Shown: one piece after another, positions 26,162 through 35,279 of the stretch
How the letters are laid out: each line of letters starts with the position of its first letter
How positions within the stretch are numbered: the stretch's first letter is position 1
Source of the DNA: Dyella sp. C11
GTDB lineage: Bacteria > Pseudomonadota > Gammaproteobacteria > Xanthomonadales > Rhodanobacteraceae
NCBI RefSeq assembly: GCF_003121485.1
Contig: NZ_QAVX01000013.1
Coordinates: forward strand, 62,001-126,000
DNA: 64,000 bases
Direction: 5' to 3'
Notes under the pieces: model-generated
Told to the model about the DNA's origin: nothing
Database searches by the model: none
Seen by the model: the letters and a program-made list of their open reading frames with translations, nothing else
Position numbers and translations under genes: made by a program

Positions 26162-26226
26162 CCGCCATCCCGTATGGGCGACTGTCGCGACAAAAACGGG
26201 TCGGTGGTTCAATCGACGGGGTTCGG

Positions 26227-26844
26227 ATGAGCGGAACATACAGTTACAGCCCCAGAGACGGTCACGGATTACGACACGACCCTTTCTATTCGATCGTGGG
26301 TCCTCGGCCCATCGGATGGATTTCGTCGATGGACGAGGGTGGCCGATCCAATCTTGCGCCTTACAGCTTCTTCAACGCCTTCTGCGACGAGCCCCACATC
26401 ATCGGATTCTGCAGCAATGGATGGAAAGACACCGTGGCCAATGTGGCGAAGACCAGGCAATTCGTCTGGAACCTTGCAACACGTTCCATCGCGCCTGCGA
26501 TGAACGCGACATCCGCGTCGGTGCCTCATGAGGTTGATGAATTCGTGCTGGCCGGCCTGACCAAGTTAACCAGTTGCCGTGTAAAGCCGTACCGGGTGCA
26601 GGAAAGCCCCGTCACCTTCGAGTGTGCGTGTACCCAGCTGGTGCAATTGCAAGACGCCCATGGTGTTCCCGTTGAAGCCTGGATGGTGTTTGGCGAAGTG
26701 ATAGAAGTTCACATCGACAAAAGCCTGATCACGGATGGCGTGTATCACACCGCACAGGCTCATCCGGTTCTTCGCGGCGGTGGTAACGGCGAGTACGCGG
26801 AAATTCATGCGGAGGCGATCTTCTCCATGCAGGCCCCCGACTAA
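26227..26844 (+). CDS. Flavin reductase family (DIM6/NTAB) protein
   Basis: The protein has about 205 residues from the ATG at 26227. The N-terminal SIVGPRPIGWISS, NLAPYSFFNAFCDEP and FVWNL segments are typical of FMN-binding flavin reductase-like proteins that either supply reduced flavin to monooxygenases or reduce substrates directly. It follows the SRPBCC gene and lies in a cluster with an aldo/keto reductase and an old yellow enzyme. An open frame back to 26158 lacks a ribosome binding site. Which monooxygenase it serves, if any, is unknown. Confidence 0.85.
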   Translation: MSGTYSYSPRDGHGLRHDPFYSIVGPRPIGWISSMDEGGRSNLAPYSFFNAFCDEPHIIGFCSNGWKDTVANVAKTRQFVWNLATRSIAPAMNATSASVPHEVDEFVLAGLTKLTSCRVKPYRVQESPVTFECACTQLVQLQDAHGVPVEAWMVFGEVIEVHIDKSLITDGVYHTAQAHPVLRGGGNGEYAEIHAEAIFSMQAPD

Positions 26845-26864
26845 CCACCCAGCTTTCCATCCAC

Positions 26865-28673
26865 ATGCGCGACATCCATGCCATGACGACACGCCCGACC
26901 ATGACCAGTGGACGACGCTTCGAATTTGGGCCCTGGGTCTACCAGCCCGAAAAGCAGCTGCTGTTGCGGGATAACACGGCAGTGGTCCTGGGGAATCGCG
27001 CCCTGGAAATTCTCGGGATGCTCGTGGAGCGGCCGGGCGAGTTGATCGAGAAAGAGGAAATCATCGCCCGCGTCTGGCCAACCACCATTGTGGAGGAAAG
27101 CAATCTGAAGGTGCATGTGGCAGCCCTTCGCAAGGCGCTGCACGATGGCCTGGGCGATGAACGCTACATTGCCACCGTCGTTGGGCGCGGCTATCGGTTT
27201 GTTGCACCCGTGATGTGCCACCGCACGGAGCAGTCCTCGCGGATGGATGGCTGTTGCGGTCCGGGTGGTGCCGGGCGTTCCGGTCCTTTCGCACGCGATT
27301 GCCCGTCATTCGTTGTTGGTCGCTCAACGTTGATCAACGACATCTTGAATCAGCTTCCGGCCAGACGATTCATGTCGCTCGTTGGCCCGGGTGGTGTGGG
27401 TAAAACCACGGTAGCGAAGGAGGTCGCGGGGCTGATCACCACGCGACGGCACATGGAGGTCGTCTACGTCGATCTTGCGGAAGTGGCGGAAGGTCGCCTC
27501 GTGGCGGGAGCCATACTTGGTGCCATCGGTTTTACCGCCCGCAGCGTCAACGCGCGCACGGCGCTGATGGATCAGCTGCGCGATCGAGAAATGCTCCTGG
27601 TGCTTGACGGCGCCGAAGCACTTCTTGGACCCGTGGCGGAGATGGTGGAAAAGATCAACGCATGTTCGCGCGATACCCACATACTGGTGACCAGTCGCGA
27701 GCCACTCTTTGCACGTGGAGAGCACGTGCTTCGCATCCCGCCGCTGTCCTGTCCCGACGAAGGCATGGATCTGGATGAGGTGGAGAGTCGTCGCTACGCC
27801 GCTGTCGAACTGTTCATCGAGAGGGCCTCGGCGGCGGGAATGGAGCGCGTATTGACGCATGCCGACATGTCGGTGGTGGCTCGCCTGTGTCGTCGCCTGG
27901 ATGGCATTCCGCTGGCGATTGAGCTTGCAGCAAGCCGGGTGAATGCTTTTGACCTGGCCAAGCTTGAGCAATTGCTTGAAGGCGACTTGAGGCTGCTTGG
28001 CCAGGGTCGCCGAAACGCTCCCGGTCGCCTGCGGACACTGACGGCCAGCGTGGAATGGAGTTATGCGCTGCTGGCCGAACCGGAACAGCGGCTTCTGCGG
28101 CGGCTCGCCATTTTTTCCCACGAATTCAGTTTGAGCGATGCAGAAATCGTGGCAAGCCAGCACGGGCTTGGACGGGAAGACATCGCCGAATGGCTGGGCA
28201 ACCTCGTGTCCAAATCGCTCGTCATGGCATGTCCCGAGCAGGACCCCGCCTGCTATCGACTGCTGACCACAACACGATGCTTTGCACGGCAAAAACTGGC
28301 GCAGCACTTTGAGCTTGAGGACGTCCGCAGGCGCCACGCAGAGTACTGCCTCAAGGTTGTTGCTGCGCATTCGACGCGACAGCACGCCAATGACGCGGAT
28401 GGTCATGCACAGAGCAGGCTCGGTGTGGGTGACATCAGGGATGCGCTGGGGTGGGCGACCGCGGCCAACGAGGCGCACTCGCTGGCCATAGATATCGCCG
28501 TGGCCGCCATGTCGTCGGGGCTTGATCGCCACATGCAGGAAGATTGCTCGCGCGTGCTGACGATGGCGCGGACAAACGCTGCAGCCGTTTTCGTGAAAGG
28601 TGCCGTAAAACACACGCGGTTGTCAGTGGTCCGTGCTGATGATCCGGCACATGAAGAATCGTTGCCAGCCTGA
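26865..28673 (+). CDS. OmpR-type winged-helix regulator with NB-ARC-like ATPase domain
   Basis: This 602-residue protein has an N-terminal OmpR/PhoB-type winged helix (about 15-105; VVEESNLKVHVAALRKAL, YIATVVGRGYRFVAP), then an STAND/NB-ARC-type ATPase with a P-loop GPGGVGKTT (residues 174-182), a Walker B-like MLLVLDGAE and a GIPLAIELAASR block. Such proteins act as signal-gated transcription factors. Related proteins usually extend beyond 850 residues with TPR repeats, so this one looks short at its C-terminus. An ATG at 26883 is an alternative start. It lies between the redox operon and the old yellow enzyme gene and is their likely local regulator. Confidence 0.83.
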   Translation: MRDIHAMTTRPTMTSGRRFEFGPWVYQPEKQLLLRDNTAVVLGNRALEILGMLVERPGELIEKEEIIARVWPTTIVEESNLKVHVAALRKALHDGLGDERYIATVVGRGYRFVAPVMCHRTEQSSRMDGCCGPGGAGRSGPFARDCPSFVVGRSTLINDILNQLPARRFMSLVGPGGVGKTTVAKEVAGLITTRRHMEVVYVDLAEVAEGRLVAGAILGAIGFTARSVNARTALMDQLRDREMLLVLDGAEALLGPVAEMVEKINACSRDTHILVTSREPLFARGEHVLRIPPLSCPDEGMDLDEVESRRYAAVELFIERASAAGMERVLTHADMSVVARLCRRLDGIPLAIELAASRVNAFDLAKLEQLLEGDLRLLGQGRRNAPGRLRTLTASVEWSYALLAEPEQRLLRRLAIFSHEFSLSDAEIVASQHGLGREDIAEWLGNLVSKSLVMACPEQDPACYRLLTTTRCFARQKLAQHFELEDVRRRHAEYCLKVVAAHSTRQHANDADGHAQSRLGVGDIRDALGWATAANEAHSLAIDIAVAAMSSGLDRHMQEDCSRVLTMARTNAAAVFVKGAVKHTRLSVVRADDPAHEESLPA

Positions 28674-28814
28674 TCGCCATGGCCGCGTGAAGCACATGGC
28701 AGCGGCGCCCAGGCATTGCCGTTGCCTCAATGCTCGAAAAATCACTGAAATTTTCGGGTGCCGGGCGCATCGTTCTGGCCACCCTTCAGCAAGGTCTCCA
28801 GCGGGAGTGACAAC

Positions 28815-29918
28815 ATGGCAAAACCCACACTGTTTTCGCCAGGAAAGCTCGGTGCGATGGACGTATCCAATCGCGTGGCCATGGCACCACTGACCCGGTC
28901 GCGCGCCGGCATGGATGGCGTGCAAACGCCGCTTGCCGTGGAGTACTACCGCCAACGTGCTTCGGCGGGCCTCATCATTACCGAGGCAACCAATATTTCC
29001 CGGCAGGCTCGTGGCTATGCCTACACGCCTGGCATCTACACGGATGCCCACGTCCAGGCATGGCTGCCAGTGACGAAGGCGGTACACGATGCAGGTGGTC
29101 GCATCGTGGTGCAGTTGTGGCATGTCGGCAGAATGTCGCACACCAGCCTGCAGGAGGCGGGCGCGGCGCCGGTAGCGCCATCGGCCATCCAGGCGGATGA
29201 CGAAGTGTTCACGGAGGCCGGCCAGATGCGGCCATCGATGCCACGTGCACTGCGTGCCGACGAGATTCCGGGAATCATCGATGATTATCGAAATGCCGCC
29301 ACCAAGGCTTTGCAGGCGGGATTCGATGGGGTCGAGATCCACTCCGCGAATTGCTACCTGCTTGAACAATTCATCCGCGACAGCACCAACAAGCGAACGG
29401 ACGCTTACGGCGGGTCAATCGAAAATCGCACGCGGTTGACGCTGGAGGTGGCAAAGGCCATCTGTGGCATCTGGAGCAGCGACAGGGTGGGCATCAGGCT
29501 CTCCCCCATAACCCATGCGGTGGGACACACGCCGTTGGACAGTACGCCACAGGAAACCTATGGCTTTCTGGCAAGGAAGCTCGGCGAACTGAAGCTGGCG
29601 TATCTTCACTGCATCGAGGGTCAGACGCGCGGTGCAAACGATTCAAGGGATTTTGATTTCAAGGCCCTGCACGCTGCATTTGGTGGCTGGTACATCGCCA
29701 ACAACAGTTACACGAGAGACCTGGCGATCAGCGCTGTTGATAGTGGACATGCGGACATGGTGGCCTTCGGCCGCCCGTTCATCGGCAACCCGGATCTGGT
29801 GAGCCGCCTGGAGAACAACTATCCGCTTGTTGTCGCAGACCTGGCGACCTACTACGGCGGCGCGGCGGCAGGGTATACGGATTTCCCGGTGTACTCACCC
29901 CAAAGCAGGAAGGGGTAA
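28815..29918 (+). CDS. Old yellow enzyme family alkene reductase (NemA-like)
   Basis: This 367-residue FMN-dependent (beta/alpha)8 enzyme has substrate-binding pair residues in EIHSANCYL and DAYGGSIENR, together with LFSPGKLGAMDVSNRVAMAPLTRSR at the N-terminus. It reduces the alkene of alpha,beta-unsaturated carbonyls, or nitro groups, with NADPH. The ATG at 28815 has GGGAG seven bases upstream. It follows the winged-helix ATPase by 141 bp, and the end is marked by a strong hairpin shared with convergent dps. An electrophile-detoxification role is known for the family and inferred here. Confidence 0.87.
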   Translation: MAKPTLFSPGKLGAMDVSNRVAMAPLTRSRAGMDGVQTPLAVEYYRQRASAGLIITEATNISRQARGYAYTPGIYTDAHVQAWLPVTKAVHDAGGRIVVQLWHVGRMSHTSLQEAGAAPVAPSAIQADDEVFTEAGQMRPSMPRALRADEIPGIIDDYRNAATKALQAGFDGVEIHSANCYLLEQFIRDSTNKRTDAYGGSIENRTRLTLEVAKAICGIWSSDRVGIRLSPITHAVGHTPLDSTPQETYGFLARKLGELKLAYLHCIEGQTRGANDSRDFDFKALHAAFGGWYIANNSYTRDLAISAVDSGHADMVAFGRPFIGNPDLVSRLENNYPLVVADLATYYGGAAAGYTDFPVYSPQSRKG

Positions 29919-29923
29919 AGCAA

Positions 29924-29958
29924 ATGGTGGACCGGACGCCAGCTCGCCGGTCCACCAT
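29924..29958. terminator. Perfect 12-bp hairpin between the convergent old yellow enzyme and dps genes
   Basis: The arms at 29924-29935 (ATGGTGGACCGG) and 29947-29958 are exact reverse complements around an 11-base loop. Reading towards the minus strand, a T-rich run (TTTGCTTTAC) follows the stem. That makes it a good intrinsic terminator for dps, and it also separates it from the plus-strand gene. Confidence 0.75.
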
Positions 29959-29975
29959 GAAAGGCTTCGCCCTGG

Positions 29976-30509
29976 TCAGGAACGCCGCCCAGTCTCGAAT
30001 AGAAACCAGACGCGACGTTCCGCTTCGTCAATCCAGTTTTCCAGCAGGCTGGCCGTGGCCACGTCACCGCATTCGTCGCATAGCCCGTGCGTTTCGCGCA
30101 TGAATCCAGCCAGTCGCTGATTGTCTTCGCGAAGCTCGGCCAGCATGTCATCGGGGGTTACAAAGTCCGCGTCGTTGTCCGACAGGCGGGCGAGCCGCTT
30201 TGCGTGACCCAATGAACGCAGTGTTGTGCCGCCCAGCTTTCGTACACGTTCGGCGATGGGGTCCATGGCGGCGTAGATTTCGTCGGATTGCTCGTCCAGG
30301 AGCAGGTGGTAATCGCGAAAGTACGGACCCGACATGTGCCAGTGGAAATTTTTCGTTTTCAGGTACAGGGAAAGGACATCCGACAGCAGGGCATTGAGCT
30401 CGCCGGCGATGTCACGGACGGCCTTTTCGTTGAGTGCCGATGGGGTGTGCAGGGCCGCCGTCTGGCGAGTGGCGGCGGAAGCGGTCTTGGCGATGCGTGG
30501 TTTGGCCAT
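29976..30509 (-). CDS. dps: Dps-family ferritin-like DNA-protection protein
   Basis: This 177-residue protein is a Dps-type miniferritin. It has KTKNFHWHMSGPYF and LLLDEQSDEIYAAMDPIAERVR, which supply the ferroxidase histidine, aspartate and glutamate residues at the dimer interface. Dps oxidises Fe(II) with hydrogen peroxide and compacts DNA. A basic N-terminal tail (MAKPRIAKTASAATRQ) is suited to DNA binding. GGGAG lies seven bases before the ATG. Its peroxide-stress role fits the nearby redox genes. It is convergent with the old yellow enzyme and lies 57 bp from the broken aldehyde dehydrogenase. Confidence 0.92.
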   Translation of the reverse strand: MAKPRIAKTASAATRQTAALHTPSALNEKAVRDIAGELNALLSDVLSLYLKTKNFHWHMSGPYFRDYHLLLDEQSDEIYAAMDPIAERVRKLGGTTLRSLGHAKRLARLSDNDADFVTPDDMLAELREDNQRLAGFMRETHGLCDECGDVATASLLENWIDEAERRVWFLFETGRRS

Positions 30510-30566
30510 CGGTTGTCTCCCGGATGACTTGGCGTCAGCTTGCGAAGGTGTGTTGTGCGTGGTGCG

Positions 30567-31943
30567 TCACGTCCTGAAGACCACCATTTTTTCAGCTGTC
30601 ATCTCATGCATGGTGAAAGGAATGCCGCCAACGCCATGACCGGAAACGTGACGGCCGGCGAAGGGCATCCAATCCACACGGAACGCAGTGTGGTCGTTCA
30701 CCATCACCGTCGATGCATCCAATCGCTCCGCGGCTTCCATGGCCGATGCCAGCTCGCTGGTGAAGATGCTCGATTGAAAGGCGACGGGAAGCGAGTTGGC
30801 CTCGCGAATGGCTTCGTCCAGCGTCCGAAACGAATACACGCACGTCAGCGGCCCGAAGACCTCAAGCGTGGATACCTTGGCATCTTTCGCAGGGTGCACC
30901 AGGATAGACGGGCGCAGCGTGGTCTCGCTGACACGTCCACCTCCAATGAGCCGGGTACCCTGGGCGACGGCTTCGTCGATCCAGCCTTGCACGCGAGTGG
31001 ATTCCGCCGGCGTAATAAGCGGACCCACTTCGGTGGCGGGCAATGTGGGATCTCCCACATTCAACGCGGTGACGCGCCTGGCAAATCGCTCGATAAATTC
31101 TTCCTCGATGTCCTCGTGGACATAGATCCGCTGCACGGAAACACAAACCTGGCCGGCATGGTAGTAGCCACCCTTGGCCAGCGGCTCGATGATCTTGTCC
31201 AGGTCGGCGCTCCTGTCGACGATCGCGGGCGCGACGCCGCCATGTTCCAGTGCGCAGCGCGCGCCGGGCGCAAGCTTGGATCGCAGATGCCAGCCCACCG
31301 CTGCCGAGCCAATGAAACTCAGAAAGGCGACGCGTGGATCGGAAGCAAACGCCTCCGACAATCCGCGCTCTTCAGGAAGAAAGGTTTGCACCCAGCCCTC
31401 CGGGACCCCGGCTTCCAGTGCCAGCTTGACCAGTTCGAATCAGTTGAGTGGCGTGGAACTGGCCGGCTTCACGATGACCGGGCAGCCCGTGGCAATGGCC
31501 GGGGCTATCTGGTGCACGATCAGGTTGAGCGGATGGTTGAATGCCGAAATCGCTGCGACCACGCCGATAGGTTCTTCCAGGGTCCAGGCCCGGCGATTGA
31601 CGCTGGCCTTGGTTATTCCCATGGGAATTTCGCGGCCGGCGCGAGTTCGCAGGATTTCCGTCGCGCTGCGGAGTCCGTCGACGGCGCGATCGGTTTCGAT
31701 AAGCGCATCCGTGTACGGCTTACCGCCTTCGCGTGCTATCTGCTGGCCAAAATGTTCGCGGCGACCCTCAACAAGCGTCGCAAGCTTGCGCAGGATATCG
31801 ATGCGCTCGTACGGCTTCAGCCACGCTCGCCTGTCCTTGAACAGGCGGTGCGCAGTGGCAAGCTTTCGTTCAAGGCTTTGCGCGTCATCACCGGGCAGCT
31901 CCGAAATCAACTGGCGGTCAAATGCCTGTACGACCTTGATCAT
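30567..31943 (-). pseudogene. NAD-dependent aldehyde dehydrogenase disrupted by an in-frame TGA
   Basis: Read as one gene, this is a 458-codon aldehyde dehydrogenase starting at the ATG at 31943 (GGAG about eight bases upstream). The catalytic cysteine is in GQVCVS and the glutamate in LEHGGVAP, and the domain order is normal. A TGA (minus strand, 31442-31440) sits in the middle, after ...KPASSTPLN, and the same frame continues past it as FELVKLALEAG. Only a tryptophan TGG changed to TGA, or a base-call error, is needed to explain it. As written, only the first half, without the catalytic cysteine, would be made. The GTG-started second fragment is unlikely to be active. Confidence 0.8.
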
Positions 31944-32352
31944 GGTGTTCTCCGGGCATGGTGTCGTCGAGCGAGACGCGCCGCGGTACGGGCGCAGGTC
32001 GTGGCTTTTCATGAAGCATGGCGATGCGCCAGTGCTCAGCGCGTGAGGCGCCGTTGAAAGCCATGTTGTACCCCGATCATGCCCGCACCAGACGTTAAGC
32101 CTCGTGAGTTTCAGTAAAGAGCAGCTGCAGCGTTGCCGGCTGTTGTGCCGATATATCCGTTGATGTTCACGGCATTTCACAATATTTAACCGGCGGGAAG
32201 CACTGTCTCCCGTCTACTCTTTGGCCACGTGGATCGCGCGCGGCGGAGGGCCATTCCGCTCGGTCTGCCCGCAGCGAATTGGCTTGGCTGGTGCGACGCA
32301 GAGTCAGGGTTGGCAAGACTTTCCAGCACCTGCGCCCAACGGAGGCAGTGCC
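31944..32352. promoter_or_regulatory. Divergent promoter region between the aldehyde dehydrogenase and ABM genes
   Basis: About 410 bp separate the minus-strand aldehyde dehydrogenase from the plus-strand ABM gene. An AT-rich patch (CATTTCACAATATTTAACC, about 32173-32191) is a possible promoter. The ABM ribosome binding site, GGAGG at 32341-32345, is clear. No gene was seen. Confidence 0.4.
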
Positions 32353-32658
32353 GTGACCAGCATGATCAAAGTTGTTGCCGTATTGGCCGCCCGGCCCGGG
32401 CGGACAACCGAACTCAAGGCGTTACTGGACCAAATGCTTGCATCTTCACGGGCCGAGTCAGGCAACCTCCGTTACGACCTGTGGCAGGACATCGAAGATC
32501 CGGGCCGCTTTCTATTGGACGAGCTCTATCTCGACGACGATGCATTGCTTGCGCACCGATCGAGCCCTCATTTCCAGGACTACCTGTCTCGGATCAACGA
32601 TCTGGCCGACCGCACGGCAGCCGCCGTCCGCGCGCTCAATGTGGATTGGGATGGTTGA
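32353..32658 (+). CDS. Antibiotic biosynthesis monooxygenase (ABM) domain protein, second copy
   Basis: This 101-residue ABM-fold protein resembles the copy at 14750 closely, with SRAESGNLRYDLW and SPHFQDYLSRINDLADRT in common. The GTG at 32353 has GGAGG seven bases upstream, so the long upstream open frame is not coding. It precedes an MFS transporter gene by about 100 bp and lies opposite a broken aldehyde dehydrogenase. A quinol or aromatic monooxygenase role is inferred from the fold only. Confidence 0.85.
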   Translation: MTSMIKVVAVLAARPGRTTELKALLDQMLASSRAESGNLRYDLWQDIEDPGRFLLDELYLDDDALLAHRSSPHFQDYLSRINDLADRTAAAVRALNVDWDG

Positions 32659-32760
32659 TCGGTCGCTTGCCATGTTCTCCTCGTCTTTGGCGAGACAACC
32701 GGAGTGCGTTCACCCATGCGGTGCGGCGTACTTGCAGTGCCTTCATGGCGGAGCGTCCCC

Positions 32761-33990
32761 ATGCATGAAAAGGCGTTCGACGGGCAGTGCTCCACTATTC
32801 ATCGGCACTGCAGTGAAGGAGATATCCGGCGCAAGCGGTCGCTGGCGTTGTTTGCACTGGCGCTGGGAAGCTTCTGCATCGGCACCTCCGAGTTCGCGAG
32901 CATGGGAATACTGCAGCTGTTCGCGGCCGACATGCGGATAACTATTCCCCGCGCAACTGACGCCATCACGGCCTATGCGCTTGGTGTGGTGATCGGTGCG
33001 CCATTGGTTACGCTCGCCGCAGCCAGCTTGAACCGACGCACACTTCTGCTTGGCTTGATGGCACTGTTTGCGGCGGGCAATCTGTTTTCAGGGATGGCTG
33101 CCAACCTTGGCATGCTCACGGTGGCCCGATTCATCAGCGGCATGCCCCAGGGTGCCTACTTTGGCGCGGGCGCGGTCGTGGCATCCTGCCTGGTGGGCCC
33201 GGGCAGTGGCGGCAGGGCTTTTGCCCTGGTGATGACCGGGTTGACCATCGCCACCATCGTCGGATCGCCGCTCGCCACGTTTCTTGGTCAAACCCTGGGG
33301 TGGCGATCCACCTACGCCACCGTCGCCGGGCTTGCGATTCTGGCACTGCTCGCGTTGTGGTCGTGGGTGCCCCGTTCGGCGGCATTTGATGGCGGCCCTA
33401 TCACCCAGGAATTGGGCTCTCTACGAAACATCAACGTGTGGGGGACGATGCTTGTGGCCGCACTGGGTGTTGCCAGTATTTTCGCGGTGTACACCTTCAT
33501 TGGCCCTTTCGTAACGGATGAGGCGCTGCTCAACCCGCGCTGGATTCCCTTCGCTCTGGCCTTGTTTGGGATCGGTATGACGGTGGGTAACTTGATAGGT
33601 GGGCGGCTCGCTGATGGTCATCCTTCACGGGGGCTTGTTCTCGGCTTTGGGAGCGCCCTGGTGGTGTTGGCCGTGCTTGCCGTATGCGGATCATCGGCTG
33701 CCGTGTTGATGCCTGCACTGTTTGGCGTGGGGCTCACCATGATGATGGCGATTCCGACCATACAGGTGCGACTGACGCAGTACGCTCCCACGGCGCCGAC
33801 GCTCATGGGCGCCATGAACCTGGCGTCGCTCAATGTAGCCAACGCCATTGGCGCATGGTCTGGCGCACACGCGATAGCCAGCGGGTACGGACTTCTATCG
33901 GCCGCGTGGGCAGGATTTGCATTGACCATGCTCGGCTTGCTGGTTTTCCTTTTCAGCCTGCGACGGTCATCTCGCCTGGCCGTCGCGTAA
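32761..33990 (+). CDS. MFS transporter (AraJ/YdhP-like DHA1 family)
   Basis: This 409-residue protein has 12 predicted transmembrane helices; the first half contains ALALGSFCIGTSEFASMGIL and ISGMPQGAYFGAGAVVA, which are characteristic of AraJ/YdhP/NepI-type major facilitator exporters. These export sugars, drugs or arabinose-like compounds by proton antiport. The ATG at 32761 has CGGAG seven bases upstream and is preferred over upstream in-frame starts. It follows the ABM gene and may be co-transcribed with it. The substrate is unknown. Confidence 0.86.
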   Translation: MHEKAFDGQCSTIHRHCSEGDIRRKRSLALFALALGSFCIGTSEFASMGILQLFAADMRITIPRATDAITAYALGVVIGAPLVTLAAASLNRRTLLLGLMALFAAGNLFSGMAANLGMLTVARFISGMPQGAYFGAGAVVASCLVGPGSGGRAFALVMTGLTIATIVGSPLATFLGQTLGWRSTYATVAGLAILALLALWSWVPRSAAFDGGPITQELGSLRNINVWGTMLVAALGVASIFAVYTFIGPFVTDEALLNPRWIPFALALFGIGMTVGNLIGGRLADGHPSRGLVLGFGSALVVLAVLAVCGSSAAVLMPALFGVGLTMMMAIPTIQVRLTQYAPTAPTLMGAMNLASLNVANAIGAWSGAHAIASGYGLLSAAWAGFALTMLGLLVFLFSLRRSSRLAVA

Positions 33991-34121
33991 GGCATGACCG
34001 GTGTTCATCGCCCAAGGTGTCGGCGAGTATCAACAAATGAGACAGCATCAAGGCGCGTATCAGGCATCCGCTTGCTGATGCATGAAGTCACGAAGGCCTC
34101 ATCGACAGAGGGGTTTGTGCC

Positions 34122-35237
34122 GTGTCAAAGCCAGTTCTTTTCCAGCCACTGCAGATTGGCAAGCTTCATCTGCCCAACCGCATCGTGATTGCCCCGATGT
34201 GCCAGTACTCGGCCGAAAACGGGTGCATGAACTCGTGGCATCTCATGCACCTGGGGCAGTTGGCCATGTCCGGCGCGGCGATTCTTTTCATTGAGGCCAG
34301 CGCCGTGCTACCAGAGGGCCGGATTACCTATGCCGACGTCGGCCTCTGGAATGACGAGACGGAAGCGGCCATGCGCAAGACGCTGGAAGGCATCCGCCAA
34401 TGGTCGGGCATGCATATGGGAATCCAGCTTTGTCACGCGGGACGCAAAGCGTCATCGGAAGTGCCGTGGAAGGGTGGCGGCCAATTCCCGCCATGGGAGC
34501 CACTGGGCTGGCAGACGTTTGCACCATCCGCCGTGGCATACAACGAACACCATCCCACGCCCGTGGCGCTGAGTCATCACGACATGCACAACGTGCGCGA
34601 GGCGTTCGTGCAGGCAGCGTTGCGGGCAGCGCGCCTGGGTATTGATGTGGTGCAACTGCATGCTGCGCACGGGTACCTGTTGCACCAGTTCCTGTCGCCG
34701 CTCACCAACCGCCGCGATGACGGATATGGCGGATCGCTGGAAGGGCGCATGCGGTTTCCGCTTGAGGTGTTCGATGCCGTTCGCGCGGCCTTTCCCAAGG
34801 ACCGTCCCGTGTCGGTGCGCGTGTCCGCCACCGACTGGGTGGAGGGAGGCTGGAATCTTGAGGAAACGCTGGTTTTTGCCAAGGAACTGGAGCGGCGTGG
34901 TTGCGATGCCATCCACGTTTCCAGCGGCGGGTTGCACCATGCGCAGGCGATTCCGGTCGGGCCGAGCTATCAGGTTCCCCTGGCCCGCGCCGTGAGGAAC
35001 GTTGTTGACATTCCCGTGGTCGCCGTCGGCTTGATCACCGGCTACGAACAGGCGGAAGCGATTGTCGCCACGGGAGATGCCCACTTGATCGCATTGGCGC
35101 GCACCATCCTCTATGACCCTCGCTGGCCATGGCACGCCGCCGCGCACCTGGGAGGGCAGGTGAGGGCGCCCAACCAGTATCTGCGGTGCCAGCCGCGCCA
35201 GCACCGGCATCTGTTTGAAGAGAATTCCACGCAGTGA
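34122..35237 (+). CDS. Old yellow enzyme, YqjM/NamA class
   Basis: This 371-residue FMN enzyme is of the thermophilic-like OYE class. C27 and Y29 in APMCQYSAENG match the redox-tuning residues of YqjM, HLMHLGQ and QLCHAGRKAS follow, and the FMN/substrate pair is in LHAAHGYLLHQFLSPLTN. The C-terminal region carries the interface arginine finger near LIALARTILYDPRWPWHAA. A GTG start at 34122 fits family length. It reduces activated alkenes (enones, quinones) with NADPH. It is the second OYE in the window and of a different class from that at 28815. Confidence 0.88.
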   Translation: MSKPVLFQPLQIGKLHLPNRIVIAPMCQYSAENGCMNSWHLMHLGQLAMSGAAILFIEASAVLPEGRITYADVGLWNDETEAAMRKTLEGIRQWSGMHMGIQLCHAGRKASSEVPWKGGGQFPPWEPLGWQTFAPSAVAYNEHHPTPVALSHHDMHNVREAFVQAALRAARLGIDVVQLHAAHGYLLHQFLSPLTNRRDDGYGGSLEGRMRFPLEVFDAVRAAFPKDRPVSVRVSATDWVEGGWNLEETLVFAKELERRGCDAIHVSSGGLHHAQAIPVGPSYQVPLARAVRNVVDIPVVAVGLITGYEQAEAIVATGDAHLIALARTILYDPRWPWHAAAHLGGQVRAPNQYLRCQPRQHRHLFEENSTQ

Positions 35238-35279
35238 GGTCGTCGCGCCTGCGTCCGCGAATGCATCATCAGGTGATGG

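Noticed and set aside
31440-31442. TGA as a selenocysteine codon in the aldehyde dehydrogenase
   Set aside because: The stop is not at the catalytic cysteine, which is present downstream, and no selenocysteine insertion structure is evident.
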